Part shown: one piece after another, positions 9,674 to 18,752 of the stretch
How positions within the stretch are numbered: position 1 is the first letter of the stretch
Layout of the letters: each line of letters begins with the position of its first letter
Assembly (NCBI GenBank): GCA_003216795.1
Contig: QCIH01000004.1
Location: forward strand, 34,306 to 98,305
Reading direction: 5' to 3'
DNA: 64,000 nt
Source: Prochlorococcus sp. AG-402-K16
Lineage (GTDB): Bacteria; Cyanobacteriota; Cyanobacteriia; PCC-6307; Cyanobiaceae
The notes under the pieces: model-generated
Seen by the model: the letters and a program-made list of their open reading frames with translations, nothing else
Told to the model about the DNA's origin: nothing
Databases searched by the model: none
Position numbers and translations under genes: made by a program

Positions 9674-10291
9674 ATGAAACTTAATCAAATAATTAATCTA
9701 CATAAGGGGCTCACTGCATTTGTAGTGATAGGTCTTATGATTTTTTTTGATAATTTTACGATCGCTCCCTACGTTTATTTAGCTCTGCATGGTACTTATG
9801 GATTACTTTGGCTTTTAAAAGAAAAGATATTCCCAGATCCTTATTTTAAAGAAAAAATAAATTTTTTAACTTCAGTTACTGGTTTTATTTTCCTTGGAAG
9901 TTACTGGGTAGCTCCCTACATTCTTATCTCATCTGAGAAATCTGTTCCAAATATTGTAATAGCTGCTTCTGTATCTATAAATATAATTGGTGTGTTTCTA
10001 CACTTTGCTAGTGATGCCCAAAAATATTTTTCTCTTAAATTAAAAAAAGATCTTATTAAAGAAGGATTTTTCGAAAATATAAGAAATACAAATTACTTAG
10101 GAGAAATACTAATTTATCTATCATTCGCCATCCTCTCAATGAGTTTCGTTCCATTAGTAATTCTTGCAATATTTTTCTCTATAGTTTTTCTACCAAGAAT
10201 GATAAAAAAAGATAAATCGCTCTCAAAATATGCTTCATTCGAAGAATACAAAAAGAAAAGTGGTCTAATATTGCCTAAATTAAATGCCTGA
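9674..10291 (+). CDS. Multi-span membrane protein, DUF1295 / isoprenylcysteine methyltransferase-like
   Basis: 205 aa, ATG start. Five or so hydrophobic segments (about 12-30, 35-50, 63-85, 93-115, 148-175). The C-terminal part reads NIRNTNYLGEILIYLSFAIL, then FLPRMIKKDKSLSKY(A)SFEEYKKKSG, the pattern of the DUF1295 / steroid-reductase-like and ICMT superfamily, in which the Asn-Tyr-Leu-Gly region binds cofactor. Its stop overlaps the next ATG by 8 bp, so it is translationally coupled to the PNPOx-like gene. Confidence 0.7.
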   Translation: MKLNQIINLHKGLTAFVVIGLMIFFDNFTIAPYVYLALHGTYGLLWLLKEKIFPDPYFKEKINFLTSVTGFIFLGSYWVAPYILISSEKSVPNIVIAASVSINIIGVFLHFASDAQKYFSLKLKKDLIKEGFFENIRNTNYLGEILIYLSFAILSMSFVPLVILAIFFSIVFLPRMIKKDKSLSKYASFEEYKKKSGLILPKLNA

Positions 10292-10835
10292 TAACAACTT
10301 ACCCAGTTGGAGGCAAGATTTAAAATCTTCTAGAAAAAAAGAGGGCAAATCACCCTCTAATAGATGGATACAGCTTGCAACAGTCAGCGAAGAAAATGAG
10401 CCAAGATTAAGAACAGTTGTTTTCAGAGGATGGCATAAAGATAGTTCAATGATAATTTTCACAGATAGAAGAAGTGAAAAAATTGGGCATTTAAAATCCA
10501 ACCCTAATGCAGAAATATTATGGTTCTTTTTGAAAACCAAATCACAATATAGATTTAAAGGGAAAATACGTGAATTAAGTGATAACAAAAATTATTGGGA
10601 TTCATTATCAGAAAAATCAAAATCTTCTTGGTTTTGGGGGTCTCCTGGAGAGAAAATAAACCCAAAAGTCCAATCTACTTATGAAAGATTATCCAATCTA
10701 CCCAAGTCAGAAAATTTTGTGGTTCTAAATTTTGAAATATATTCAGTAGATCTTCTTAAATTAGAACAGCCTGTTCATAAACGATATCTTTGGGAAAAGG
10801 TTAAAAAATGGGAAAAAGTTGAAATTAATCCTTAA
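10284..10835 (+). CDS. PNPOx-like flavin-binding protein (pyridoxamine 5'-phosphate oxidase-related)
   Basis: 183 aa, ATG start overlapping the preceding gene by 8 bp. The RWIQLATVSEENEPRLRTVVFRGW stretch followed by FTDRRSEKIGHLKSNPNAEILWFF is the split-barrel FMN-binding half of PNPOx. The C-terminal EQPVHKRYLWEK corresponds to the dimerisation/PLP region. It belongs with the plant and cyanobacterial Alr4036-type PNPOx-like proteins rather than classical PdxH, so a role in pyridoxal salvage or as another flavoenzyme are both possible. Confidence 0.8.
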   Translation: MPDNNLPSWRQDLKSSRKKEGKSPSNRWIQLATVSEENEPRLRTVVFRGWHKDSSMIIFTDRRSEKIGHLKSNPNAEILWFFLKTKSQYRFKGKIRELSDNKNYWDSLSEKSKSSWFWGSPGEKINPKVQSTYERLSNLPKSENFVVLNFEIYSVDLLKLEQPVHKRYLWEKVKKWEKVEINP

Positions 10836-10909
10836 ATATTTCTAAATTGTATATTTAGGTTGAAATACATATAGTGATCAGTCAGTTTAAAAAAAGAAGT
10901 ATTATTTAT

Positions 10910-11083
10910 ATGAATTTCTCAGAAATTCCAGAAAACCCTTTTATTTTTCTATCTTGGGTGACTGCTATAGGGCTTTTTATAAGTCTTTGTGAAGCAACGA
11001 TTAAGATAAAACTTGAGAAGAGAAACAGTTATCGAAAAAGGTTAGAACTAATAAATAGTCTTTATCCTAAAAAGTTAGCTTGA
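10910..11083 (+). CDS. Small single-span membrane protein
   Basis: 57 aa from ATG 10910; a GTG at 10874 in the same frame would add 12 residues. Residues about 8-25 are a hydrophobic helix, followed by a strongly basic tail ending SLYPKKLA. The architecture and tail resemble the 78-aa protein at 21621 (KLESLYPTNKKTV), so they are probably paralogues. Function unknown. Its end overlaps the DoxX gene end by 9 bp on the opposite strand. Confidence 0.6.
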   Translation: MNFSEIPENPFIFLSWVTAIGLFISLCEATIKIKLEKRNSYRKRLELINSLYPKKLA

Positions 11084-11626
11084 AGTATCTGAGAGTATGT
11101 TTGCTTGCAGAAATTGAAATAAACCACCTTTGCTTGTTTCTTCTTTAACTTCAACTTGCTTGGAAGATTTTGCATTTGTTGAAGATATAATTTCCTCTTC
11201 ATCTTCTGATTTCAGAATTCTGATGATGACTTCATCTAAGGAGAAATTACCGGGACCTGTTAGTGCAATTGAAGTTGCTGAAGCGAAATATAGAAGTAAA
11301 AGCTCTAGTAAGAAAATATTAAAACCTGAAGTAACAAGTGCATGATATATGGCGACAGAAATTGTTCCAACAATTGCCAAAGCTCCGAATCTTGTGGCTA
11401 AGCCGATAATTAATAACCAACTACCACCTATTTCTGAGAAAGCCGCTATGTAAGATAAAAATATTGGGAATGGGAGATGTAATGGTCTTACAAAAGCATC
11501 AGCGAAATTTTCAATGTTTGCTAATTTCTCATAACCGTGATGTATAAGAACAGTTCCTGTTATAACTCTAAGAATTAATAAAGCAGTATCTTTGCTAAAC
11601 GACTTGGTAAGAATTGTTGAAAGCAC
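11075..11626 (-). CDS. DoxX-family membrane protein
   Basis: 183 aa, GTG start. The first 130 residues are four hydrophobic segments with DoxX hallmarks: LLILRVITGTVLIHHGYEKL, FAAFSEIGGSWLLIIGL, and a GPG-FSLDE end. The last 45 residues are a hydrophilic acidic/Ser tail (EDEEEIISSTNAKSSK) not usual in DoxX. DoxX proteins are linked to quinone or thiosulfate chemistry and redox stress, but the role here is not known. A second, shorter DoxX protein is at 37976. Confidence 0.8.
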   Translation of the reverse strand: MLSTILTKSFSKDTALLILRVITGTVLIHHGYEKLANIENFADAFVRPLHLPFPIFLSYIAAFSEIGGSWLLIIGLATRFGALAIVGTISVAIYHALVTSGFNIFLLELLLLYFASATSIALTGPGNFSLDEVIIRILKSEDEEEIISSTNAKSSKQVEVKEETSKGGLFQFLQANILSDTSS

Positions 11627-11767
11627 TATTAAAAAATTATCCTTAAGTAAAAATAACTAGTCACAGTATCCATCGTGGATTAAAGAGCAAAAGTCGCACC
11701 TAAATAAGTATTTATACTTAGTTACCAAGTGGAGTATTTCTGATTAGGAATTCAACTAAGTTAAAAA

Positions 11768-12916
11768 TTATTTTTTTGAAAAATTTTCTGATATTCTCTG
11801 ATTTATTTTTGGAATATTTTCTTTAAATTTAAAAAACCCTCTTTTAGCAAATTTCCAAGCAAATAAATCTTCATCCCTCACAAGATTAAAAATTTTTTTA
11901 TGGTGTAAATTTTTAAACTCAGTTATGAAATCATAATTTTCTCCCACTCCAGGATAAATAATGTCTATTTCGTTAGTATTTTTAAAAGTATTTTCCAATG
12001 AATAAGGATCAATCTGTTCAACATTATCAAATTGCTCTAAAAATTCAGAGACCAAATCTTGTTTAAATTTCAATACAGATTCAGACAATTTAATTTGTCT
12101 TTGTTCATTTTTTAAAAGGATAATAAATACTTTTTTATAGCTTGGAAGTAAATTTTTAAGGGTTGCAAGGTGTAGATCATTTTCAAACATAATCAGATTA
12201 TCTGATTTAGGATCCATATCATTTTTATAAATCTCATCTTCAAATGGTATTTGATTAGATTCTTCAAGAAAAATTTGTTGATTACTTATTTTTTCTACAT
12301 TAAATCTATTATTTGAAAACTTTCTGAGGTTTGATGATGAAAAAAGATATTGTTTTCCCTTCGTTTGCAATCCTCCGACCCATCTCCAGCTAAGGAGATT
12401 AGATGAAGCATCTCCATCAAAAAGATATTTAAAGAAAAACTTTGCTCCCAATTGCCATGGGAGGCCTAAATTAAATATCCAAGTACTCGCAAACCACATT
12501 CTTGTATGGTTATGCAAATAGTTGTACTGCATTAATTCATGTACCCAAGAATTAAAAAAATCTAATTCTGTATTGCCATTAATTGCACTTTCATATAACT
12601 CATAATCAAAATCGAGATTGTTTTCTGAAATAAAATTTCTCCAAACTTTAGGTCTATTTTCCATCCACCCTTTCCAGTAAACTCTCCAAAATATTTCTTC
12701 AACAAATTTAGTTGAATTTTTGATTTTGTACTTACTTTTAATATCATGGATCAGATCATATTCCGATAATATTCTATGAGTAATGAAAGGCGATAATTTT
12801 GAAACTGAACTTTCGTTATTTGGCCCAAAATCAAAATTTCTTAATTTTGCATAATCATTGATTTTGTATTTCGCAAAATTTTCCCAGGTATTTTGAGCTT
12901 TTAATAAAAATGACAT
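11768..12916 (-). CDS. Photolyase/cryptochrome-like protein with apparently swapped domain order
   Basis: 382 aa, ATG start. Residues about 20-210 look like the FAD-binding helical domain of the photolyase family: EIFWRVYWKGWMENRP, NYLHNHTRMWFASTWIF, LFDGDASSNLLSWRWVGG and TKGKQYLFSSSNL. The antenna alpha/beta domain normally comes first. Here a Rossmann-like stretch follows instead (about 240-370: LIMFENDLHLATLKNLL, FIILLKNEQRQ, IDIIYPGVGENYDF), which resembles the WFRNDLRLxDN start of normal photolyases. This reads as a circular permutation. Activity (repair or signalling) cannot be told. Confidence 0.7.
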   Translation of the reverse strand: MSFLLKAQNTWENFAKYKINDYAKLRNFDFGPNNESSVSKLSPFITHRILSEYDLIHDIKSKYKIKNSTKFVEEIFWRVYWKGWMENRPKVWRNFISENNLDFDYELYESAINGNTELDFFNSWVHELMQYNYLHNHTRMWFASTWIFNLGLPWQLGAKFFFKYLFDGDASSNLLSWRWVGGLQTKGKQYLFSSSNLRKFSNNRFNVEKISNQQIFLEESNQIPFEDEIYKNDMDPKSDNLIMFENDLHLATLKNLLPSYKKVFIILLKNEQRQIKLSESVLKFKQDLVSEFLEQFDNVEQIDPYSLENTFKNTNEIDIIYPGVGENYDFITEFKNLHHKKIFNLVRDEDLFAWKFAKRGFFKFKENIPKINQRISENFSKK

Positions 12917-13097
12917 TTTCTCATAACTTTAAAAAATTTTTTTTTGTATTGATAGGAATTTCAAAAATTTGCCTAAATTAATCCTTAAAATTTCTATTTC
13001 ACTTTTAAGTAAATATGTTTGATTGAAGTATTTAATTTAAACGCCTTATAAGTACATTTTATACTCTTAAATCGCTCTCTGCGTAGGAGGATATTTA

Positions 13098-13151
13098 GTG
13101 ATCAATTACTTTTTAGATCTAATTTTAATTTTCAAATCTTTATTTAAATGA
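13098..13151 (+). CDS. Possible 17-residue micro-ORF with perfect Shine-Dalgarno
   Basis: An AGGAGG sits 7-8 bases before a GTG that opens 17 mostly hydrophobic codons. Strong ribosome sites are rare in this window, which is the only reason to list it. It could be a leader peptide for the ligase-like gene at 13191. Confidence 0.25.
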   Translation: MINYFLDLILIFKSLFK

Positions 13152-13190
13152 TTTTTTTTAAAAGATTTTTAAATATTTATCAAAATTATT

Positions 13191-13940
13191 ATGAATAATT
13201 TATTAGTGAGAGATGTTAAGTATTTAGATGAACAATACAGAATAGGTGAAGGCATAATTTCGGATGATGCATTTAAGCAACTTGAAAAGCTCTTTATTCC
13301 TGTTGATCCAAAGCCTGACTACTTTAATCAAAAAAATAATAAACTTTTGCCAAAATTAGCCAAAGAAAACTATAAAGAATTTTTGGAAAGTTTATTAACA
13401 AAAACAAGATTAAGCATTCAACCAAAAATTGATGGCTGTGCTGTTGCAATTAGATATATTGATGGCAAGTTTAATAAAGCTATTACAAAAAAAGGATTTG
13501 ATGTCTCAAGCAAAATTAAACAAATTAAAAATGTCCCCGATTGTATTCCTATCAAACGAGATTTTCAAATTAGAGGTGAACTATACGCTACAAACCAAGT
13601 TGCCGGCATTTCCCAAAGAATTACAAGAAAATACCTCAATGATAAGAAAGGGATTGGAGAAAGTCTCCGCTTTTGCTGTTTCCAAATACTTAATGGAAGA
13701 CTTAATCAATACGAAACCCTTAACTATCTTAAAAAATGTGGCTTCAGCACCCCTGACAGTTACTTCACAAATCATACAAGCGAAATCCAAATATATATAA
13801 AAAATTGGTTAGAGAAGAAAATATTTTCGAAATATCCAACTAATGGAATAGTTATAAAAATAAATAGTAGGAAATTACAGTTACTTAGAGAAAAAAGTTT
13901 ATCTCAAAATAACGAATGGCAATATGCAATTGAAAAATAA
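13191..13940 (+). CDS. Stand-alone NAD-dependent DNA ligase-like adenylation domain
   Basis: 249 aa, ATG start. QPKIDGCAVAIRY (about 77-89) is ligase motif I with candidate adenylated Lys79 (KIDG). IRGELYA (128-134) is motif III and NGIVIKIN (about 223-230) motif IV. The N-terminal YLDEQYRIGEGIISDDAFKQLE looks like a remnant of the LigA Ia region (YY...ISDaEYD). The OB, zinc, HhH and BRCT domains of full LigA (about 670 aa) are absent and there is no sign of a broken downstream part. A full ligA should exist elsewhere in the genome. Confidence 0.7.
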   Translation: MNNLLVRDVKYLDEQYRIGEGIISDDAFKQLEKLFIPVDPKPDYFNQKNNKLLPKLAKENYKEFLESLLTKTRLSIQPKIDGCAVAIRYIDGKFNKAITKKGFDVSSKIKQIKNVPDCIPIKRDFQIRGELYATNQVAGISQRITRKYLNDKKGIGESLRFCCFQILNGRLNQYETLNYLKKCGFSTPDSYFTNHTSEIQIYIKNWLEKKIFSKYPTNGIVIKINSRKLQLLREKSLSQNNEWQYAIEK

Positions 13941-14047
13941 TATTAAATAGTACCTTCAATAAGAGCTCACGATACTGACTTCCAGTATTTACAGTGGAGA
14001 GGTAATTAAATTTTGGTAAATTCCAAAGCAATTTGCAGGATTACTAA

Positions 14048-14977
14048 ATGACTGCCACTATTTCAAGACCTAAAATCTCTAACTGGGAAACATCTAATAT
14101 TCCAAACCTTACAAGCAAAACAGCGCTAATTACTGGTGCGAATAGTGGTCTTGGATACTACACTGCAAAGGCCTTAGCAGAAAAAAATGCTCATGTTGTT
14201 ATAGCTTGTAGATCACTTGAAAAAGCTAATCAAACTATAAAAAAACTTAAAGATCTTAATCCTGAAGGATTATTTACACCCTTAGAATTAGATTTGTCAG
14301 ATTTAAAAAATATTGTTGAAATTCAGTCCAAAATTTTTGATAATTTTGAAAATTTGGATTTACTAATCAATAATGCAGGCATTATGCATCCGCCTAAAAC
14401 TCTTAGTGCCCAGGGATATGAAATACAATTTGCAGTTAATCATCTAGCTCACATGCTTTTGACTCTAAAGCTACTTCCAATTATTGAAAAAAGAGAAGAA
14501 TCTAGAATAGTGACGGTTACTTCCGGAGCACAATTTTTTGGCAAAGTTGGTTGGGGAAATCTGAAAGCCGAGAACTATTACAACAAATGGGAATCTTACT
14601 CCAATAGCAAATTGGCAAATGTAATGTTTGCTTTGGAACTAAATGAGAACTTAAAGCACAAAAATATACTTTCTTTAGCTGCTCACCCAGGAATTGCAAA
14701 AACAAATCTCTTTACTGCTCAAAAACCTAACCCTGGTCCATTAGAAACATTCTCACTGGAATTATTTAGCCCTATTTTTCAAACTGCTGAGATGGGTGCT
14801 TTACCTCAACTTTTTGCAGCCACTTCACCAGATGCAAGAGGAGGTGATCATTATGGTCCTAGATTTAATTTCAGAGGTCATCCAAAACTATCCCCTACTT
14901 CTCCTTTCGCCATGAATAAAAAAGAAAGAAAAAATTTATGGGAAAAAAGCCTTGAAATACTTAATAACTTCTTATAA
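14048..14977 (+). CDS. Short-chain dehydrogenase/reductase, retinol-dehydrogenase / protochlorophyllide-reductase-like
   Basis: 309 aa, ATG start. TGANSGLGYYTAKALA (about 29-44) is the NADP-binding motif TGxxxGxG, NNAGIM is the second SDR motif, and SYSNSKLANVMF holds the catalytic Tyr-x3-Lys. The ACRSLEKA segment after strand 2 fits NADP preference. It resembles the WW-domain oxidoreductase / RDH / POR group, but the short length argues against a true light-dependent POR. It converges with the gene at 14972 with a 6-bp overlap. Confidence 0.85.
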   Translation: MTATISRPKISNWETSNIPNLTSKTALITGANSGLGYYTAKALAEKNAHVVIACRSLEKANQTIKKLKDLNPEGLFTPLELDLSDLKNIVEIQSKIFDNFENLDLLINNAGIMHPPKTLSAQGYEIQFAVNHLAHMLLTLKLLPIIEKREESRIVTVTSGAQFFGKVGWGNLKAENYYNKWESYSNSKLANVMFALELNENLKHKNILSLAAHPGIAKTNLFTAQKPNPGPLETFSLELFSPIFQTAEMGALPQLFAATSPDARGGDHYGPRFNFRGHPKLSPTSPFAMNKKERKNLWEKSLEILNNFL

Positions 14978-15238
14978 ATTTTTCATTTTTACTAACTTTA
15001 GAAAATACTTCAAGATATGTAATTCACTCTCAGAGAGTTTCATAAATTCTGTTAAGGCATCATAATTTTTTTCATCAATTTTTTTTGACAATTGAATAAA
15101 ACTATCATGGTTTTCATTAACAAAGCGCTCAGCAATTTGAGACGGAGTTAAACCTTGTTCAATTAATTCACCTGGAGCATTTTTCTCCCACTGTTCATAA
15201 AACCAAGAGAACCAATATTTTGCAGTATTATCTTCCAT
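14972..15238 (-). CDS. Conserved small soluble protein, paralogue of the 25687 gene
   Basis: 88 aa, ATG start. A WFSWFYEQWEKNAPGELI start, then TPSQIAERFVNEN, and a C-terminal EFMKLSESELHILKYFLKL. The 108-aa protein at 25687 has the same layout (WFKWLTREL, NPRDVAEDFISRN, FLKLTECEMHVFRIL), so the two are paralogues. Helical, acidic, no catalytic motif seen. It overlaps the SDR gene end by 6 bp. Confidence 0.7.
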   Translation of the reverse strand: MEDNTAKYWFSWFYEQWEKNAPGELIEQGLTPSQIAERFVNENHDSFIQLSKKIDEKNYDALTEFMKLSESELHILKYFLKLVKMKNL

Positions 15239-15338
15239 TAATTAACTTTTCTTGGGCGAATACTATAAATAATTAAGAGAGATCTCATGATTGAATTACC
15301 CCTTAAACACAATTAATATATATGCAATTATAAATTTA

Positions 15339-16769
15339 ATGATAGATAATCATTCAAGTAAAAGAAATATTAATCTTGTAATTGGATTAGGTAAATCTGG
15401 ATTTTGGGCTGCCAAGTATTTGAGAAGCATCAATAAGAGAGTAATTGTTTGGGAAAGTAAAGATGGGATAGAATTCTTAGAAAGAAAAACAGCATTAGAA
15501 GAGCTCAATATAATAGTTTCTCTAAATAGAGAATTTGTATTTGAAGAAATTCAACCTTTTGTGAAAGAGATCGAATCTGTTGTTGTAAGTCCATCAATAC
15601 CTTATGACCATACAACTATTTTTGAATTAAAAAAAAAGGGAATTAAAGTAATTGGAGAAATTAATGTCGCATGGGAAATTTTGAAAGATACAAATTGGAT
15701 AGGTATTACTGGCACTAATGGCAAGACTACTGTTACTCATCTACTAAGCCATATACTCTGCGATACTGGATTATATGCTCCTTTTGCTGGAAATATTGGT
15801 ACACCTCTATGTAAATATGCGCACTCCAAAAAACATGAAAAAATTGATTGGATTGTTGCCGAATTAAGCAGTTATCAAATAGAAATATCTCCAGAAGTAA
15901 AACCTAATATTGGAATATGGACAACCTTCACAGAAGATCATCTTGAAAGACATAAAACACTTGAAAACTATTTCAACATAAAAAAAAGCCTGTTAGAAAA
16001 ATCTGATTTTAGAATTTATAATTATGACGATAAAAATCTAAGAAATTACTACAGTTCGCTATCAAGAGGGGTTTGGATAACAACTAGTTTCGATAAATCA
16101 AATTTTATACATTGCGATTATTGGATAGATGATCAAGCATACATTGTTGAGAGAGGGAAGAAATTATTCAAACTTGAACATTTTTCTTTAAAAGGAAGGC
16201 ATAATCTTCAAAATCTTTTATTGGTAATTGCAGCAGCAAGAAAAGTTGGGTTATCTGGCAAGAAGATTAAAGATTCTTTATCTAATTACAAACAATTACC
16301 CCATAGGATGGAAACAATTTATAAAAATAATGATCTGGAAATCATTAATGATAGTAAAGCTACAAATTTTGACTCATCTATTGCGGGAATAAGTTCAATT
16401 GAAGGTCAAATAATAATCATTGCTGGGGGTAGATTAAAAGGCAATGAATATAGTGAGTGGATAAAAGTTTTAAAGAAAAAAGTTAAATGTGTTTTCCTTT
16501 TTGGAGAAAGCTCAAAAGTCCTTAGAGTGGCGCTTATTAATGAAGGATTTAAAAAAAATATTTTTGAATTTTCAGAATTAAAAGAGCTTTTAAATTTTGT
16601 TTTTCATTATTTACAAAATAATAGGGTTGGAACATTATTATTCTCACCTTCATGCTCTAGTTTTGATCAATTTAAAAATTATGAAGAGCGTGGAGATTAT
16701 TTCAAGAAACTCATAAGTGAAAAATTAAAGGTTAATAAATCCTTTTTTTGTTCAAGTATCATTTCGTGA
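15339..16769 (+). CDS. murD: UDP-N-acetylmuramoylalanine--D-glutamate ligase
   Basis: 476 aa from ATG 15339; frame-open sequence extends to an upstream ATG at 15291, but the family starts close to the [11 protein letters not shown]ossmann motif, so the later start is preferred. It adds D-Glu to UDP-MurNAc-L-Ala in peptidoglycan synthesis. The ATP loop GTNGKTT is at 125-131. ELSSYQ, the LPHRMET stretch and NDSKATN are Mur-ligase blocks that follow in the expected order. Confidence 0.95.
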   Translation: MIDNHSSKRNINLVIGLGKSGFWAAKYLRSINKRVIVWESKDGIEFLERKTALEELNIIVSLNREFVFEEIQPFVKEIESVVVSPSIPYDHTTIFELKKKGIKVIGEINVAWEILKDTNWIGITGTNGKTTVTHLLSHILCDTGLYAPFAGNIGTPLCKYAHSKKHEKIDWIVAELSSYQIEISPEVKPNIGIWTTFTEDHLERHKTLENYFNIKKSLLEKSDFRIYNYDDKNLRNYYSSLSRGVWITTSFDKSNFIHCDYWIDDQAYIVERGKKLFKLEHFSLKGRHNLQNLLLVIAAARKVGLSGKKIKDSLSNYKQLPHRMETIYKNNDLEIINDSKATNFDSSIAGISSIEGQIIIIAGGRLKGNEYSEWIKVLKKKVKCVFLFGESSKVLRVALINEGFKKNIFEFSELKELLNFVFHYLQNNRVGTLLFSPSCSSFDQFKNYEERGDYFKKLISEKLKVNKSFFCSSIIS

Positions 16770-16855
16770 TTTTCAGGTCGGTCATCACAACCGTTTATCC
16801 TCTAGCAAATATTCACTTAATTAGTTAGATTTTGACTATAAATTAACTACTAAAA

Positions 16856-17176
16856 ATGAGTGAATCTAACAATTTACCTCAAGCAATAAGTCATAAAAAA
16901 TTAAGTTACTTAATGCTTAAGGCACAAAAGGATGCTCGTTTTTCTGATGAATTAGCAGAAATAGAAAGTCCCGAGAAAAGAGAATTTGAAGAGTTAATGA
17001 ACAATTGGGAAGCTTCAACTAAGAAGGTAGTTAATGCGTTATCAAAAAGAAAAGAGAATTTACTAAAAGATAAATCACCAAATTCTTTAATTGCACTTGG
17101 TGCTATGGAAGTTCACCTTAATATGGCTTTGCAAGCCTTAAATGCATTTAATAAAGGAGTTGATGGGGAAAAGTAA
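16856..17176 (+). CDS. Conserved small soluble protein, unknown function
   Basis: 106 aa, ATG start. Helical and charged, with no membrane segment. MSESNNLPQAISHKKLSYLM, then LAEIESPEKREFEELMNNWE, and an alanine-rich helix GAMEVHLNMALQALNAF. No catalytic motif recognised. Convergent with pirin, 9 bp apart. Confidence 0.65.
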   Translation: MSESNNLPQAISHKKLSYLMLKAQKDARFSDELAEIESPEKREFEELMNNWEASTKKVVNALSKRKENLLKDKSPNSLIALGAMEVHLNMALQALNAFNKGVDGEK

Positions 17177-17185
17177 CAGATAAAT

Positions 17186-17917
17186 TTATAATGAAGGCAT
17201 CGAAAATAAGAGAAAATCTAAGTCTTTTTCGGTCTCTATAGAGACATCATCATAATAATTAACTTCAAAACCCAAGCCATCTCCAGATTCGAGAAATATA
17301 TTTGAATTAGAGTCTTTACTTTTTAATAAAAGATTACCTTCTATTATCTGTATCCAATTATATTTATCGATTTTTAATGGCAATTTTTTTTCTTTAATTG
17401 GCTTATATTTACAACGCCATAAAGAAATACTTTGATTTAGAAAAAGCTTATTATTTTTACCATCTTTGTAATTAAAAATAAGATTGTCCCACAACTTTTC
17501 ATTTAATGAAATTTGATCATATCGAGGTTTGATATTTTCTTTTTGAGGGTATATCCAAATCTGGAACAACTTACAGTTCTCATTTTCTTCATTCTTCTCA
17601 CTATGAGAGATTCCAGTACCTGCAGACATAACTTGTACTTCATCTTTGTGAATTTTTCCAAGATTGTTTAAAGAGTCTCTATGAGTTATTGTTCCTTTTG
17701 TTACGACAGTAATTATTTCCATATTTGCATGAGAATGTGTATTAAATCCTGCATTAGGAGAAATAATATCTTCATTTATAACTCTAATTTTCCCAAAATT
17801 ATCCCATTTTTGATCTCTATGCTCTGCGAAAGAAAATGAATGCATCGAATTTAGCCATTCTCTAGTCGATCTAAATCTTTCGTGAGATTTCCTAATTTTA
17901 ATTATCTTCAAAGACAT
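17186..17917 (-). CDS. Pirin-family bicupin protein
   Basis: 243 aa, ATG start. The N-terminal cupin contains the metal site NTHSHANMEIITVV(T)KG plus a later His in AGTGISHSE, as in pirin/YhaK-type quercetinases. HRDSLNNLGKIHKDEVQVMSAG is the pirin-family signature. The C-terminal cupin is degenerate. Family roles range from flavonol dioxygenase to regulator; none is shown here. Confidence 0.85.
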   Translation of the reverse strand: MSLKIIKIRKSHERFRSTREWLNSMHSFSFAEHRDQKWDNFGKIRVINEDIISPNAGFNTHSHANMEIITVVTKGTITHRDSLNNLGKIHKDEVQVMSAGTGISHSEKNEENENCKLFQIWIYPQKENIKPRYDQISLNEKLWDNLIFNYKDGKNNKLFLNQSISLWRCKYKPIKEKKLPLKIDKYNWIQIIEGNLLLKSKDSNSNIFLESGDGLGFEVNYYDDVSIETEKDLDFLLFSMPSL

Positions 17918-18004
17918 AGATACTGAGAAATAAATATGGTGTATTTGTGTAAATTAAATATTTTGGAAAATTATAAATTATGAATAAGTGAAATTAATTT
18001 TTAT

Positions 18005-18133
18005 TTATTTGTTCATTTTACTTTGTGCTTTATTTGCTTTACTAATTATTTTTTTTGCTTCTTCTCTTGTAGAACATTTTTCTGCCTCAACATTTAAGTT
18101 TTTTAGTTTATTTAATTGCTTTGAAATTTTCAT
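18005..18133 (-). CDS. Possible basic 42-residue peptide
   Basis: ATG start. It begins MKISKQLNKL and ends AQSKMNK, very rich in Lys with one Cys, probably one helix. No ribosome site is obvious. Listed because codon content resembles the real genes nearby. Confidence 0.4.
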   Translation of the reverse strand: MKISKQLNKLKNLNVEAEKCSTREEAKKIISKANKAQSKMNK

Positions 18134-18215
18134 ATTTGGTTCACTTAACAAATAAAAATTAACACATATTTAATGAAATAGCTAAAAATACTGGTTTGCA
18201 TTTGAGCCTTACTAC

Positions 18216-18752
18216 CTAAAAATAAGATTGGAGGATGGAATTATCAGAACAATATAGAGGGTGTATTGGATTATCTTTGATTGTTTTCTTAATTAAAAGC
18301 GGTCCAAGAGGATTATCAAAATTATTTTTCCTAATTGAGTTATATTGCATTATTTTTTTTGATATTCTTTTATTTCTATTTAGAAATTTACCTTTGTTAC
18401 CCCAACCTAACCATAAATCACAATTTTTACTTTCAGACCAGTGTTTTAAGTTTTTATAAATATGATTATTGTTTAAATACCCCACAGGGTTTTTATGTGT
18501 AAAAAGTTTTTCTGGTTTGCTTGAAATAAGAGCAAATAGATTTATTAATTTTACTTTGCCGTAATTATTGTTTTTCGAAATTTTGATTATCTTTTTTGTT
18601 GTGTTGTCCAAGAAAACTTCATCCGAAAATGAGGGATTTAAACCAATAAAAATAATCTCTTTTTTAGATTTAGAAATCTTATAACTTAAACTCCATCTAT
18701 ATAGTTTGTTAACACTTATTAAACAATTTCTTTCTAGAAATAAATTTTTCAA
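18216..18752 (-). CDS. DUF1643-domain protein
   Basis: 178 aa, TTG start overlapping the preceding stop by 4 bp (TTGA). The DUF1643 pattern is visible: FIGLNPSFSDEVFLDNTTKK, LINLFALISSKPEKLFTHKNPVGY, DLWLGWGNKGKF and the tail GPLLIKKTIKDNPIHPLY. The family is widespread and of unknown function. It is coupled to the DUF2214 gene upstream. Confidence 0.8.
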   Translation of the reverse strand: MKNLFLERNCLISVNKLYRWSLSYKISKSKKEIIFIGLNPSFSDEVFLDNTTKKIIKISKNNNYGKVKLINLFALISSKPEKLFTHKNPVGYLNNNHIYKNLKHWSESKNCDLWLGWGNKGKFLNRNKRISKKIMQYNSIRKNNFDNPLGPLLIKKTIKDNPIHPLYCSDNSILQSYF

